Notes: generated from the letters alone by a model not told the origin. A stretch of 16,743 nt of DNA from Methylocystaceae bacterium (GCA_003152255.1 PLZT01000171.1:1-16743), one strand, 5' to 3'; positions 8,024 through 15,272 are shown, counted from the stretch's first letter. Program-made: numbers and translations.

Positions 8024-9472
8024 ATGCTTCGAGCAGGCTCGTTTGAATCGAAGGTTGTAATCGTGGGCGGCGGATTCAGTGGAGCCGCCATCGCCGCCAG
8101 ATTGCTTCGTTCAAGTCGCGTCAATGCCCACGTCATCGAAGAGCGCCCTCGACTTGGCCTTGGTCTTGCCTACGGCGAAGCGCAAGACTGCCAAATTTTG
8201 AATGTTCCGGCTGGCCGTATGAGTTTCTGGGCCGAACAACCAACGCACTTTCTCGATTGGGCGAAGCTGCACGGACCCCAGCTTGGGTGGCCAGAAGCCC
8301 AAGTGGCCACTGTCGAGAGCTATCTCCCGCGCCGCCTCTATGGTTGCTATGTCGCAAGCGTAGTAGATGCCGTGGCGGAGAAGGCGGCCATCAAGAGTGA
8401 AGGCGAACTTGTTCATTATCGCAATCGCGCCATCGCGCTCGATCAGATCGCGGGCGGGTATCGTGTGACGCTCGCCGATGGAAAAAGCATTGACGCGGCC
8501 GCCGTGGTTATCGCCACCGGCAACAATCTGCCGGCGCCGGCGTGGCCCATCCAGGGCCAAGGTATCGCATACAACGACAATCCCTGGTCAGAGGACGCAA
8601 CCGCGGGTCTCGATCCCCTTGCGCCGGTTCTCATCATCGGCACGGGCCTCACCATGGTGGATGTGGTGCTTCGTTTGAACCAGGAAGGTCATCGCGGTCG
8701 GATCACCGCGATATCGCGTCACGGCCTGCTTCCTCGAACCCGTGGCGAGACATTTCCTTCGACGCCCGCAATTGGGGTCGGCGCCGCAATGAAAGGCGCT
8801 CTTCACCTCTTCACCGCAATACGAGCGGCGATTGCCAGGCAAGATGGCGACTGGCGAAGTGCAATCGACGGTTTGCGTCCCGCCACCAACACGCTTTGGC
8901 AAGCGCTGACGCTGATTGAGAAACGGCGATTCCTCCGGCATGTTCGACCCTGGTGGGAGGTGCATCGGCACCGTATGCCAGAGGAATGCGCAGAAACAAT
9001 ATCCGCTCTGATAGCCGAGGATCGACTATCGGTTCGCGCGGCGCGCGTCGAGAATATCGAAGTCGTTGGCGTGAGCGCCCTGGTGCGGCTACAGCCGCGA
9101 GCAACGCAGCGACAGGAGACGCACAGATTTGCCAGGGTGATCAATTGCACACCTGGACAAAACGATATTGCACGAACTTCAAATCCTCTTCTGGCGGATA
9201 TGCGAAGAAAAGGCTTTCTTCGTCCGGATCCCCTCGGGCTAGGCGCCGACTGCGATGAGAAAGGCGCCTTGCGTAACAGGCGCGGGGAAGTGTTAGAGGG
9301 CTTGTTCGCTATCGGCCCGCTCTTGCTTGGGACTTTGTTCGAGGCAACCGCCGTTCCAGACATTCGTCTGCAAGCCGACGCCCTGGAGCAGTCGGTGGGA
9401 GCTCTTTTGAGAAAAGCTTCGGCGTCTCGAACCAGAAACGAACAACGCCAGTCGTTGGAGGTTTCGCTATGA
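8024..9472 (+). CDS. FAD/NAD(P)-binding oxidoreductase-like protein
   Basis: This 482-residue flavoprotein-like product resembles the YdhS-type FAD-NAD(P)-binding family. An N-terminal Rossmann motif VVIVGGGFSGAAIAARLL (about 11-28; GGGFSG at 15-20) is followed by the family's GLAYGEAQDCQILNVPAGRMSFW, then VVIATGNN (about 161-168). A second dinucleotide-binding loop, VLIIGTGLTMVD, lies at 202-213. A C-terminal IGPLLLGTLFEATAVPDIR resembles the terminal FAD-contact segment of this family. The substrate is unknown. It is transcribed away from cysK, and its TGA overlaps the ATG of the broken dioxygenase gene (ATGA at 9469-9472), so the two were once coupled. That pairing, within a cysteine/sulfur block, suggests work on a thiol or sulfur compound. 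The ATG at 8024 has only a weak upstream ribosome site. Confidence 0.82.
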   Translation: MLRAGSFESKVVIVGGGFSGAAIAARLLRSSRVNAHVIEERPRLGLGLAYGEAQDCQILNVPAGRMSFWAEQPTHFLDWAKLHGPQLGWPEAQVATVESYLPRRLYGCYVASVVDAVAEKAAIKSEGELVHYRNRAIALDQIAGGYRVTLADGKSIDAAAVVIATGNNLPAPAWPIQGQGIAYNDNPWSEDATAGLDPLAPVLIIGTGLTMVDVVLRLNQEGHRGRITAISRHGLLPRTRGETFPSTPAIGVGAAMKGALHLFTAIRAAIARQDGDWRSAIDGLRPATNTLWQALTLIEKRRFLRHVRPWWEVHRHRMPEECAETISALIAEDRLSVRAARVENIEVVGVSALVRLQPRATQRQETHRFARVINCTPGQNDIARTSNPLLADMRRKGFLRPDPLGLGADCDEKGALRNRRGEVLEGLFAIGPLLLGTLFEATAVPDIRLQADALEQSVGALLRKASASRTRNEQRQSLEVSL

Positions 9473-9992
9473 CGGCTCTCAAAGTCGTTTCACGACCACC
9501 GTTTTTTGAGTTCATTCTCGAGGTCTAACGGCGGCCTACAGGAGTAATTTGGATCGTTGTCGGCAAATTGGCGAATCGTTAAGACCCCTGCTCGCCGAAA
9601 AAGGATGGATTGCTCCAGAATTTCTTCATCAGTGACGCGACGGATACAGACGCGAGCTTCTCTATGAAGCGGAAGACGATGCTTTTTGCATCGGCTGCTT
9701 TGTTTGGGGAGCCGGGCAAGCCACTCCGATCCATGACCATCGGTAGTGGAGCGTCATCGGCGTATTTTCTGGAACATTGCAATCGGAGAATTTTGTGATG
9801 AGCGCATCGGGGCGCCTCGAGCGGTCCGCGCCGGCTGAATTGCTCCATGCGGGCGAGGTCGTTTGGTTGGACCCAACTGTCGGGGGATATGCACCGAATT
9901 GGCGCCGGGTCGGGCGACGCGGCGTCAGCGTTCATATCTATGGCTGTAGGTTCACGGATGTTTGTCGCGCGCGTTATTATTATGTCGCATAG
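9469..9992 (+). pseudogene. Cysteine dioxygenase-like gene (cupin, 3-His iron type), broken
   Basis: The ATG at 9469 overlaps the FAD gene's stop, but its frame ends after 19 codons (TAA 9526-9528). Shifting by one base, the frame from about 9510 to 9992 reads as a bacterial cysteine/3-mercaptopropionate dioxygenase: LRPLLAEKGWIAPEF, then YRRELLYEAED, then FVWGAGQATPIHDHR with the HxH metal pair, then WSVIGVFSGTL, ELLHAGEVVWLDPTVGG, and SVHIYG with the third His. In-frame stops interrupt it at 9633-9635 (TGA) and 9744-9746 (TAG). So one frameshift and two nonsense codons separate recognisable parts; all three metal ligands survive in the sequence. The family converts cysteine or a related thiol with O2 to a sulfinate. 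Three separate lesions make sequencing error less likely but not impossible. Confidence 0.8.
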
Positions 9993-10212
9993 CTGCGACG
10001 TCGTGGCTTCAAATCGATAAGCTGTGCTGCTGCGTGACGCGGCAGAGCAGGTTCGCGTCATTCTTGACGGCGCCCCGCGACGGCGAAATGAACGAAGAAG
10101 GCATCGTCCAAGCGACAACCCAGCGCCATGAACTTCACGGGGATAGGGAACAAGGGCCGCATATCTGTCTGCGTGCTCTGATTGTTTCAGTCTGTTGAAG
10201 TCATATCGCGGC
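9993..10212. other. Spacer between dioxygenase remnant and cargo gene
   Basis: These 220 bases, convergent between the plus-strand remnant and the minus-strand cargo gene, show no gene, no clear hairpin with a T-run, and no repeat. A minus-strand open frame running from about 10274 to 9579 is a shadow of the remnant. Confidence 0.4.
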
Positions 10213-12471
10213 TCAGACCCGGCGTCCCTTTCCGCTCTGAATGCGCAGCAGCGCGGCGACGAGCGCGTCGACATCGGCGCATGTGTTGTAGAAGGCGAGC
10301 GACGGACGCACCGTCGCCTCTAAGCCGAAACGACGCAGGATCGGCTGGGCGCAATGGTGGCCCGAGCGCACGGCGATGCCTTCGCGATCAAGCTCCTTGC
10401 CGACATCCTCGGCGCGGGCGTCGTCCAACACGAAGGAGAGAACGCTGGCCTTTTCCGCCGCTGTTCCGATGAATTTCAGGCCGGGCACGAGCAGCATCTT
10501 CTCGGTCGCGTAAACGAGCAAATCGTGTTCGTAGCGCCCGATCACCTCCATGCCGATCGACTCGACGTAATCGAGCGCGGCGCCGAGGCCGACAGCGTCG
10601 GCGATGTTGCCAGTGCCCGCCTCGAAACGATCCGGCGAACCTTGATAGATCGTCTTCTCGAAGGTCACGTCGGCGATCATATTGCCGCCGCCCTGCCATG
10701 GCGGCATGTGCTCGAGCACGTCCTGCTTGCCGTAGACGACGCCGATGCCGGTCGGACCGAACACTTTGTGGCCGGAGAAGACGAAGAAATCGCAGTCAAT
10801 GGACTGCACGTCCACCGCCATGTGCGGGACGGACTGCGCGCCGTCGACCAGCACTCTCGCGCCATGGCGATGCGCCATGGCGGTCATCTCGCGCACCGGC
10901 GTCACCGTGCCGAGCGCATTGGAGACCTGAGTGACCGAAACAATTCGCGTGCGCGGATTGAGTAGTTTTTCATATTCCTCGAGGATGATCTGGCCGCGAT
11001 CGTCCACGGGCGCGACGCGCAGCCTGGCGCCGGCTTCGGCGCAGAGTTGTTGCCAGGGCACGATATTGGCGTGATGCTCGAGCCAGGAGATGACGATCTC
11101 ATCGCCCTGTCTCACATTGCGCCGGCCCCAGGCTTGCGCGACGAGATTGATCCCCTCGGTCGCGCCGCGCACGAAGATGATATCCTTCGCCGACGGCGCG
11201 TTCAGGAAGCGGCGCGTTTTTTCGCGCGAGGCTTCATAGGCGTCGGTCGCGCGGGCGGCGAGCGCATGGGCGGCGCGGTGAATATTGGAGTTTTCGTATT
11301 CGTAGAAATGCGCGAGCCGGTCGATGACGGCTTGCGGCTTCTGCGTCGTCGCGGCGTTGTCGAGCCAGATCAGCGGTTTGCCGTGCACCTGCTGTTGCAG
11401 GATCGGAAAGTCGCGTCTGATCCGATAAGGGTCGAAAGGTTGGGCGGCCGTTTCCGTATTCGCCAGTAGTTGTGGTTCGAAATGTCGCGGTTGTTGGTCC
11501 TGCGTGGCTCCCGCGGGCTGGGCCGGCGCGGTCTCGATGAACGGCGCACGTCCGCCCGCATGGCTCACGAAATAAAGCGCGTCGCTCGCCGCCGGACCCG
11601 CGCCGCCCGGCGCGGCATTGCTTTCATAGCCCTCGGGAAATGGCGCGGGCGTCCGAGGCGTCGCCAGCGAAGCGGCGTCGGAGAGCCGATGCGGGTCCGC
11701 CTCCGACGGGCCGGGAATCACAAAGGTCTCTGGCGAAGCATGAGGCGGATGGGCCTCGGAATATTCTGGCGCGCTGGTCGGCGCCGCCAGATGAGAGGAA
11801 TCGACGAGAGGCAGCGATTGCGTCAGTGGCGCGGAAGTCGAGGGCGCGGGAGCGGGACGCGCATCGGCCGGCGCTCGGTCATGTAGGAAATAAAGATTGT
11901 CCACCCGCACGGGCGCGGAGCCGCCGGGAATCGCGGCCGGATCATAGCCTGTGTAGGGCGTCGCCGCGTGAGCCGGAGGAACAAGGGGCGTCACGTCGCC
12001 GAGAAAGCGCGGAATCGCGCTGTAATCAATCTCGGTCGGCAAGCCGGAAGGGCCGGCGCTTCCAACCGAGGCGCCCGGCTGCGGCACGTCGGCTAGACCG
12101 AGTGGACGCGTAGTGGATTGCAGGGTCGACGGCGCCGCCGGCGCGGGTATGTTTGGTGTCGGCACGACGGATGGAATGGTCGTCGGTGGAAGGTCCGGCG
12201 GGCCGAAGGACGAGCGGGCGGGCGCATAGGGCGCGGCCGTGGTCAACAAGGAAGGCGCTGGGGCATCGGGAAGATTGGGCGTCGTGACCGGCAGGCCAAA
12301 GGGAACCGGCGCAGACGCCAGCGACGCCGGCGGCGCCTGAAAGAAAGCATTGGCCAGGCGCGCGATCATCTGCGGGTCGGGTGCAAGCGGCGCGTGATGG
12401 GCGGCGTCTTGCGAAGGAGCGCCGTCGACGGGAGTATCCACGAACGTGGGACCGAGCTGCGCAGGTGACAT
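10213..12471 (-). CDS. Family 2A encapsulin cargo: cysteine desulfurase with disordered N-terminal targeting domain
   Basis: This 752-residue protein has two parts. Residues 1-345 are Pro/Ala/Ser-rich and predicted disordered, with islands of order: MIARLANAFFQAPP (35-48), IDYSAIPRFLG (148-158), DNLYFLHD (191-198) and DALYFVSH (297-304). Residues 346-750 are a SufS-like class II cysteine desulfurase with LDNAATTQKP, the PLP lysine Lys569 in FSGHKVFGPTG, and the persulfide Cys707 in RSGHHCAQP. It frees sulfur from cysteine as a persulfide. SufS alone is about 400-410 residues; the long disordered leader is the hallmark of cargo loaded into family 2A encapsulin shells. The shell gene lies just upstream on the same strand, 86 bases away. 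The start has AAGAGG five bases before the ATG. No SufE-like acceptor is in the window. Confidence 0.95.
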   Translation of the reverse strand: MSPAQLGPTFVDTPVDGAPSQDAAHHAPLAPDPQMIARLANAFFQAPPASLASAPVPFGLPVTTPNLPDAPAPSLLTTAAPYAPARSSFGPPDLPPTTIPSVVPTPNIPAPAAPSTLQSTTRPLGLADVPQPGASVGSAGPSGLPTEIDYSAIPRFLGDVTPLVPPAHAATPYTGYDPAAIPGGSAPVRVDNLYFLHDRAPADARPAPAPSTSAPLTQSLPLVDSSHLAAPTSAPEYSEAHPPHASPETFVIPGPSEADPHRLSDAASLATPRTPAPFPEGYESNAAPGGAGPAASDALYFVSHAGGRAPFIETAPAQPAGATQDQQPRHFEPQLLANTETAAQPFDPYRIRRDFPILQQQVHGKPLIWLDNAATTQKPQAVIDRLAHFYEYENSNIHRAAHALAARATDAYEASREKTRRFLNAPSAKDIIFVRGATEGINLVAQAWGRRNVRQGDEIVISWLEHHANIVPWQQLCAEAGARLRVAPVDDRGQIILEEYEKLLNPRTRIVSVTQVSNALGTVTPVREMTAMAHRHGARVLVDGAQSVPHMAVDVQSIDCDFFVFSGHKVFGPTGIGVVYGKQDVLEHMPPWQGGGNMIADVTFEKTIYQGSPDRFEAGTGNIADAVGLGAALDYVESIGMEVIGRYEHDLLVYATEKMLLVPGLKFIGTAAEKASVLSFVLDDARAEDVGKELDREGIAVRSGHHCAQPILRRFGLEATVRPSLAFYNTCADVDALVAALLRIQSGKGRRV

Positions 12472-12493
12472 GACCGCCTCTTCCTTGATTGAT

Positions 12494-12520
12494 TGACCGG
12501 CGGCTTGACGCCGCCAGTCA
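12494..12520 (-). terminator. Intercistronic hairpin between shell and cargo genes (attenuator or stabiliser)
   Basis: In the minus-strand transcript an 11-base-pair stem (TGACTGGCGGC with GCCGCCGGTCA, one U-G wobble) closes a 5-base loop. It lies between the shell stop at 12558 and the cargo ribosome site. No T-run follows, so it is not a classical full terminator; it is better read as an RNA stabiliser or partial attenuator. Confidence 0.6.
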
Positions 12521-12557
12521 GCGAACTGGGCTTACTCAGCTTCTGCTTGCAGCGGCC

Positions 12558-13505
12558 TTAGGCGTATTTGTCGTCGTATTTATGATATTTGCCGACCTCG
12601 ACGCCCTCCAAGACGCCCAGCGCGTCATGCGTAAGCACGGCGGCCGAGCAATAGAGCGAGATCAGATAAGAGGCGATCGCCTTGCGGTTGATGCCCATGA
12701 AGCGGACCGACAGGCTTGGCGCCACTTCGCCGGGAATGCCAGGCTGGAACAGACCGACGACGCCCTGCTTCTTCTCGCCCGTGCGCAGCAGCAGAATGTT
12801 GGTCTTGCCCTTCTCATCGACATAGAGCTTGTCGCTCGGCACCAATGGCAGGCCGCGCCAGGTCAGGAACGGCGAGCCGAACAGCGTCACCGTTGCCGGC
12901 GGCACGCCGCGGCGGGTGGCCTCGCGTCCGAACGCCGCGATGGCGCGCGGATGCGCCAGAAAGAACGCCGGCTCCTTCCACACCTTGGAGATCAGCTCGT
13001 CGAGATCGTCCGGCGTCGGAGCGCCGGTGCGCGTATGGATCTTCATTGTCTTATGCGCGTTAGCGAGGAAGCCGTATTCTGGGTTATTGATCAGTTCGGC
13101 TTCCTGGCGCTCTTTCACCTTTTCGGTGAGCAGCCGCACCTGTTCCTGAATTTGATCGTAGGGGTGGTTGTAAAGATCGGAAACACGCGTCTGCACATCG
13201 AGAACAGTCGTCACCGCATTCATCGAATACTCGCGCGGCGCGTCTTCGTAATCGACGAAAGTTTCCGGCAGGTCGGCGTCGCGATCGCGCGCCGGGCTGC
13301 ATTGCACGTCGGCGTCGGTGAGCGCCGAGTCCTCCTTGACGCGGTTCAACCGGTAAATGCCCGCTTCCACGGGCACCCAGGGCAAAAACGACACGAGCCA
13401 GCGCGGCGTAATGCCCGACCACTGCGGTCGGGTCTTGGTCGCGTTGGCGAGTTGACGCGCCGCGGATTCGCTCAGCGTGCGGCGGAGTTCATGTTCATCA
13501 GTCAT
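12558..13505 (-). CDS. srpI: Family 2A encapsulin shell protein (SrpI-like, HK97 fold)
   Basis: This 315-residue shell protein has HK97-type capsid ancestry and self-assembles into a closed nanocompartment; the Synechococcus elongatus relative SrpI forms a 60-subunit T=1 shell around a cysteine desulfurase. Recognition rests on the N-terminal arm (SESAARQLANATKTRP, WLVSFLPWVPVEAGIYRLN), the EYSMNAVTTVLDVQTRVSDL segment, the central ELINNPEYGFL, and the C-terminal SVRFMGINRKAIASYLISLYCSA. The length lacks room for the cyclic-nucleotide-binding insertion that marks family 2B, so this is 2A. AAGGA lies nine bases before the ATG at 13503-13505. It is the first gene of the shell-cargo pair, which fits the need for many more shell than cargo chains. 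No phage genes are near. Confidence 0.96.
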   Translation of the reverse strand: MTDEHELRRTLSESAARQLANATKTRPQWSGITPRWLVSFLPWVPVEAGIYRLNRVKEDSALTDADVQCSPARDRDADLPETFVDYEDAPREYSMNAVTTVLDVQTRVSDLYNHPYDQIQEQVRLLTEKVKERQEAELINNPEYGFLANAHKTMKIHTRTGAPTPDDLDELISKVWKEPAFFLAHPRAIAAFGREATRRGVPPATVTLFGSPFLTWRGLPLVPSDKLYVDEKGKTNILLLRTGEKKQGVVGLFQPGIPGEVAPSLSVRFMGINRKAIASYLISLYCSAAVLTHDALGVLEGVEVGKYHKYDDKYA

Positions 13506-13847
13506 GTGATCGGTTCCTTGCGAGAAGAGCAGGACATGTGACGTCAGGAAACAAGCAGCTATTTCTTAGTATTTGAACGGATGACCCGCTAATCCTCGAA
13601 TGCTCGCTTGAACGAGCGGCTCGAATGCGCATCCATGATCGTCCGATTGCAGAGCAGAGCGCAAGCTCATTTTTCGAAAAAACAATATTCCAAAAAATCA
13701 ATGCAAATGAGATCGATCATCTTTGTGCGAGTTTGCAAGGCGGCGAGAATTGTTTCAGGCGCGCCGGCGAGGAATCTTAGCCAAGCCTATGGTTGCGACG
13801 CAGGTGTTCAAACGTCAGAAAGCGCGGCGACACAACGCGAAGCAGGA
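13506..13847. other. Upstream region of the encapsulin operon, no gene
   Basis: These 342 bases hold no convincing gene. Relative to the shell start they contain an 8-base palindrome TGACGTCA (13539-13546), a direct-repeat-plus-palindrome module (13595-13628), and an A/T-rich tract at about 13670-13710. No strong sigma-70 hexamer pair is obvious. Confidence 0.5.
13595..13628. repeat. Direct repeat flanking an inverted repeat upstream of the shell gene (candidate operator)
   Basis: CTCGAATGC occurs at 13595-13603 and again at 13620-13628, 25 bases apart (start to start). Between and partly within them lies the imperfect palindrome GCTCGCTTGAACGAGC (13602-13617). It sits about 90-120 bases before the shell start, where an activator or repressor site would be expected. 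Confidence 0.4.
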
Positions 13848-14636
13848 TTATAGGGGGTTCCCCCAGCGCTTCCGAGGTTCGAACGACGCGTGCAGCCGCA
13901 AGCATGCCGCAGGCCATCGCGGCGATGAATATATTCTACTTATTCTCGGCTTTAGGAGACAGCTATTCCAATTACTTGGGCCACGGAGAGAATTATATTC
14001 TCTTATGCCGCGGCCTTGAGAAAAAAAACGCCCTAAGGCCGTCGCCTTTGTCATAGCTATTTGAATTGACGCGATGATCGGCGCGCGGGGCACGTCGGAC
14101 GACTCTCTCCAGCTCAAAACAACCCGGCGCATTTCGCATCGAACGATCAAATTCGCGCCGGGGCGAGCGCCCCATGGCGAGGGCGACGCTTCCTTCACCC
14201 GTCCTGGCACACCAGCGACTTGGCTCCTCGCGTTTCCATGATCAGCCGTTCTCACCATCCCGGCCGCCATCGAGACGACGAAGACCAGCGCGCGCCAATC
14301 GAGAAAGCCCACGTCGACGATGCCTGGGCCTGGGCATATGCCGGAAAGCCCCCATCCAATCCCGAAGATGAGGCTGCCCACAACGAGCGACGCGTCGATC
14401 TCGGTTATCCGCGGCAATCGCAATTCTTCGCCCAGAAACGTCCAGCCGCGCCGTCTCGCGAAAGAAAAGGCCACGAGCCCGACCGCTATCGCGCCCGCCA
14501 TGACAAAGGCGAGTGAAGGGTCCCAATCGCCAAGGATGTCGAGAAAGCCCAGGACTTTGCTCGGCTGCGTCATGCTGGAAACATATAGTCCGACGCCGAA
14601 GACCAGGCCGAGCAAAAATGAGATGAGCAGGCGCAT
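13848..14636 (-). CDS. YeeE/YedE sulfur-transport family protein, second subunit, with aberrant C-terminal tail
   Basis: Residues 1-128 are a YeeE/YedE (DUF395, PmpB-like) membrane protein: four or so hydrophobic segments, the family's GVGLYVSSMTQPSKVLGFLD near the start, and GIGWGLSGICPGPG at about 92-105 with the conserved Cys101. Members of this family import thiosulfate or related sulfur compounds. The usual length is about 140 residues, but this frame runs on to 262. From residue 129 the sequence turns hydrophilic, Arg/Ser-rich and unrelated, and runs through bases that include a perfect 17-base palindrome. I infer that the original stop was lost by a frameshift or rearrangement near 14252; in another frame a stop occurs at 14242-14244. 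The start ATG (14634-14636) lies 11 bases after the upstream partner's stop, with AAGGAA before it. Confidence 0.78.
   Translation of the reverse strand: MRLLISFLLGLVFGVGLYVSSMTQPSKVLGFLDILGDWDPSLAFVMAGAIAVGLVAFSFARRRGWTFLGEELRLPRITEIDASLVVGSLIFGIGWGLSGICPGPGIVDVGFLDWRALVFVVSMAAGMVRTADHGNARSQVAGVPGRVKEASPSPWGARPGANLIVRCEMRRVVLSWRESSDVPRAPIIASIQIAMTKATALGRFFSQGRGIREYNSLRGPSNWNSCLLKPRISRIYSSPRWPAACLRLHASFEPRKRWGNPL
13987..14003. promoter_or_regulatory. Perfect 17-base palindrome (possible operator)
   Basis: AGAGAAT-TAT-ATTCTCT has perfect 7-base arms around a 3-base centre. It is AT-rich in a GC-rich setting and lies inside the aberrant tail of the second YeeE/YedE frame. Just beside it, at about 13926-13935, is the shorter palindrome GAATATATTC. 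Such sites resemble operators of small winged-helix repressors; which one is unknown. Confidence 0.4.
14011..14041. repeat. Inverted repeat with A8 tract in loop
   Basis: CGGCCTT (14011-14017) and AAGGCCG (14035-14041) form a perfect 7-base-pair stem around a 17-base loop that contains eight A's on the plus strand. The T-run lies in the loop and not after the stem, so it is not a standard terminator. Confidence 0.4.
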
Positions 14637-14647
14637 CGCAGGTTCCT

Positions 14648-15079
14648 TCAACTTGCGAGATGACGGACGACATACACGGTTACGAAGCCGGCGAACATGA
14701 AAGTCAGCGTCGCGACGAGAGATCGCGGAGACAAACGTGAGAGCCCGCAAATGCCGTGACCGCTCGTGCAGCCAGAACCCAAACGCGTGCCAAATCCGAC
14801 GAGGAGGCCGGCAATCGCGAGCTGCGGCCAGGACATATCGATATTCGGCGGCGTCGGCGTAAAGAAAAGCTTCAGCGCGGTTGGCGCGGCGATCAGTCCG
14901 AGCAGGAAGGTCGCGCGCCAACCGAATTCGCGATCACGCGCGGTGAGCGCGCCGTCAACGATCCCGCTGATCCCCAGGGTGCGGCCGACAAGCAGGAGGA
15001 GCGCCGCGGCGGCTAGCCCAAGCGTGACGCCGACCGCGAAGGAGGTCCAGGGCGTGAAATGCGTCCAGTCGATCTGCAT
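14648..15079 (-). CDS. YeeE/YedE sulfur-transport family protein, first subunit
   Basis: This 143-residue inner-membrane protein is a PmpA-like half of a YeeE/YedE pair. Hydrophobic segments are visible at about 10-32, 54-70, 82-98 and 122-140. The family signature GLLVGFGTRLGSGCTSGHGICG (split about 84-105) carries the conserved Cys residues thought to relay thiosulfate in this family. I use the ATG at 15077-15079, which has GGAG a few bases upstream and begins MQIDWTHFTPW; an upstream frame to 15136 adds a hydrophilic stretch without support. It forms an operon with the next YeeE/YedE gene 11 bases downstream. Such pairs often sit beside a BigR-type ArsR regulator and a persulfide dioxygenase, neither of which is here; instead they are next to the encapsulin genes. 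Confidence 0.88.
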   Translation of the reverse strand: MQIDWTHFTPWTSFAVGVTLGLAAAALLLLVGRTLGISGIVDGALTARDREFGWRATFLLGLIAAPTALKLFFTPTPPNIDMSWPQLAIAGLLVGFGTRLGSGCTSGHGICGLSRLSPRSLVATLTFMFAGFVTVYVVRHLAS

Positions 15080-15272
15080 ATCGTCTCCATGAGCCTTGGG
15101 CCGACCTGCGACGGGCCGGGCCATGCCGGAAAGCACGTCGCGCCACCCGACGCAAAATCAAGTTGAAACTCCGTCGCACGGCGTCGGAGCCTTGACGGGG
15201 ATAATAGCCTATGTTCTCTATATACTAAATTGACTAAACCGTCGATCGATGGGCAGCCACTGATTCGAGGCG
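15080..15272. promoter_or_regulatory. Divergent promoter region between the YeeE/YedE operon and the fadL remnant
   Basis: About 190 bases separate the two divergent starts. On the plus strand a TTGACG at 15192-15197 is followed by an AT-rich stretch with TATACT. On the minus strand the same patch reads TAGTATATAGAGAAC. Exact promoters cannot be fixed. Confidence 0.35.

Noticed and set aside
12558..13505. A phage capsid or prophage
   Set aside because: The shell has HK97 ancestry, but no terminase, portal or tail genes are near, and the adjacent cargo desulfurase identifies an encapsulin.
12489..13541. 350-codon plus-strand open frame opposite the shell gene
   Set aside because: It is antisense to the encapsulin shell gene and has shadow-type composition (Arg/His/Gln-rich).
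14011..14041. Rho-independent terminator at the A8 tract
   Set aside because: The A/T run lies within the loop of the inverted repeat instead of after the stem, so the usual terminator layout is absent.
14637..14921. N-terminal extension of the second YeeE/YedE frame up to 14921
   Set aside because: This part overlaps the first YeeE/YedE gene in another frame and shows no family similarity; the ATG at 14634-14636 with AAGGAA fits the family start.
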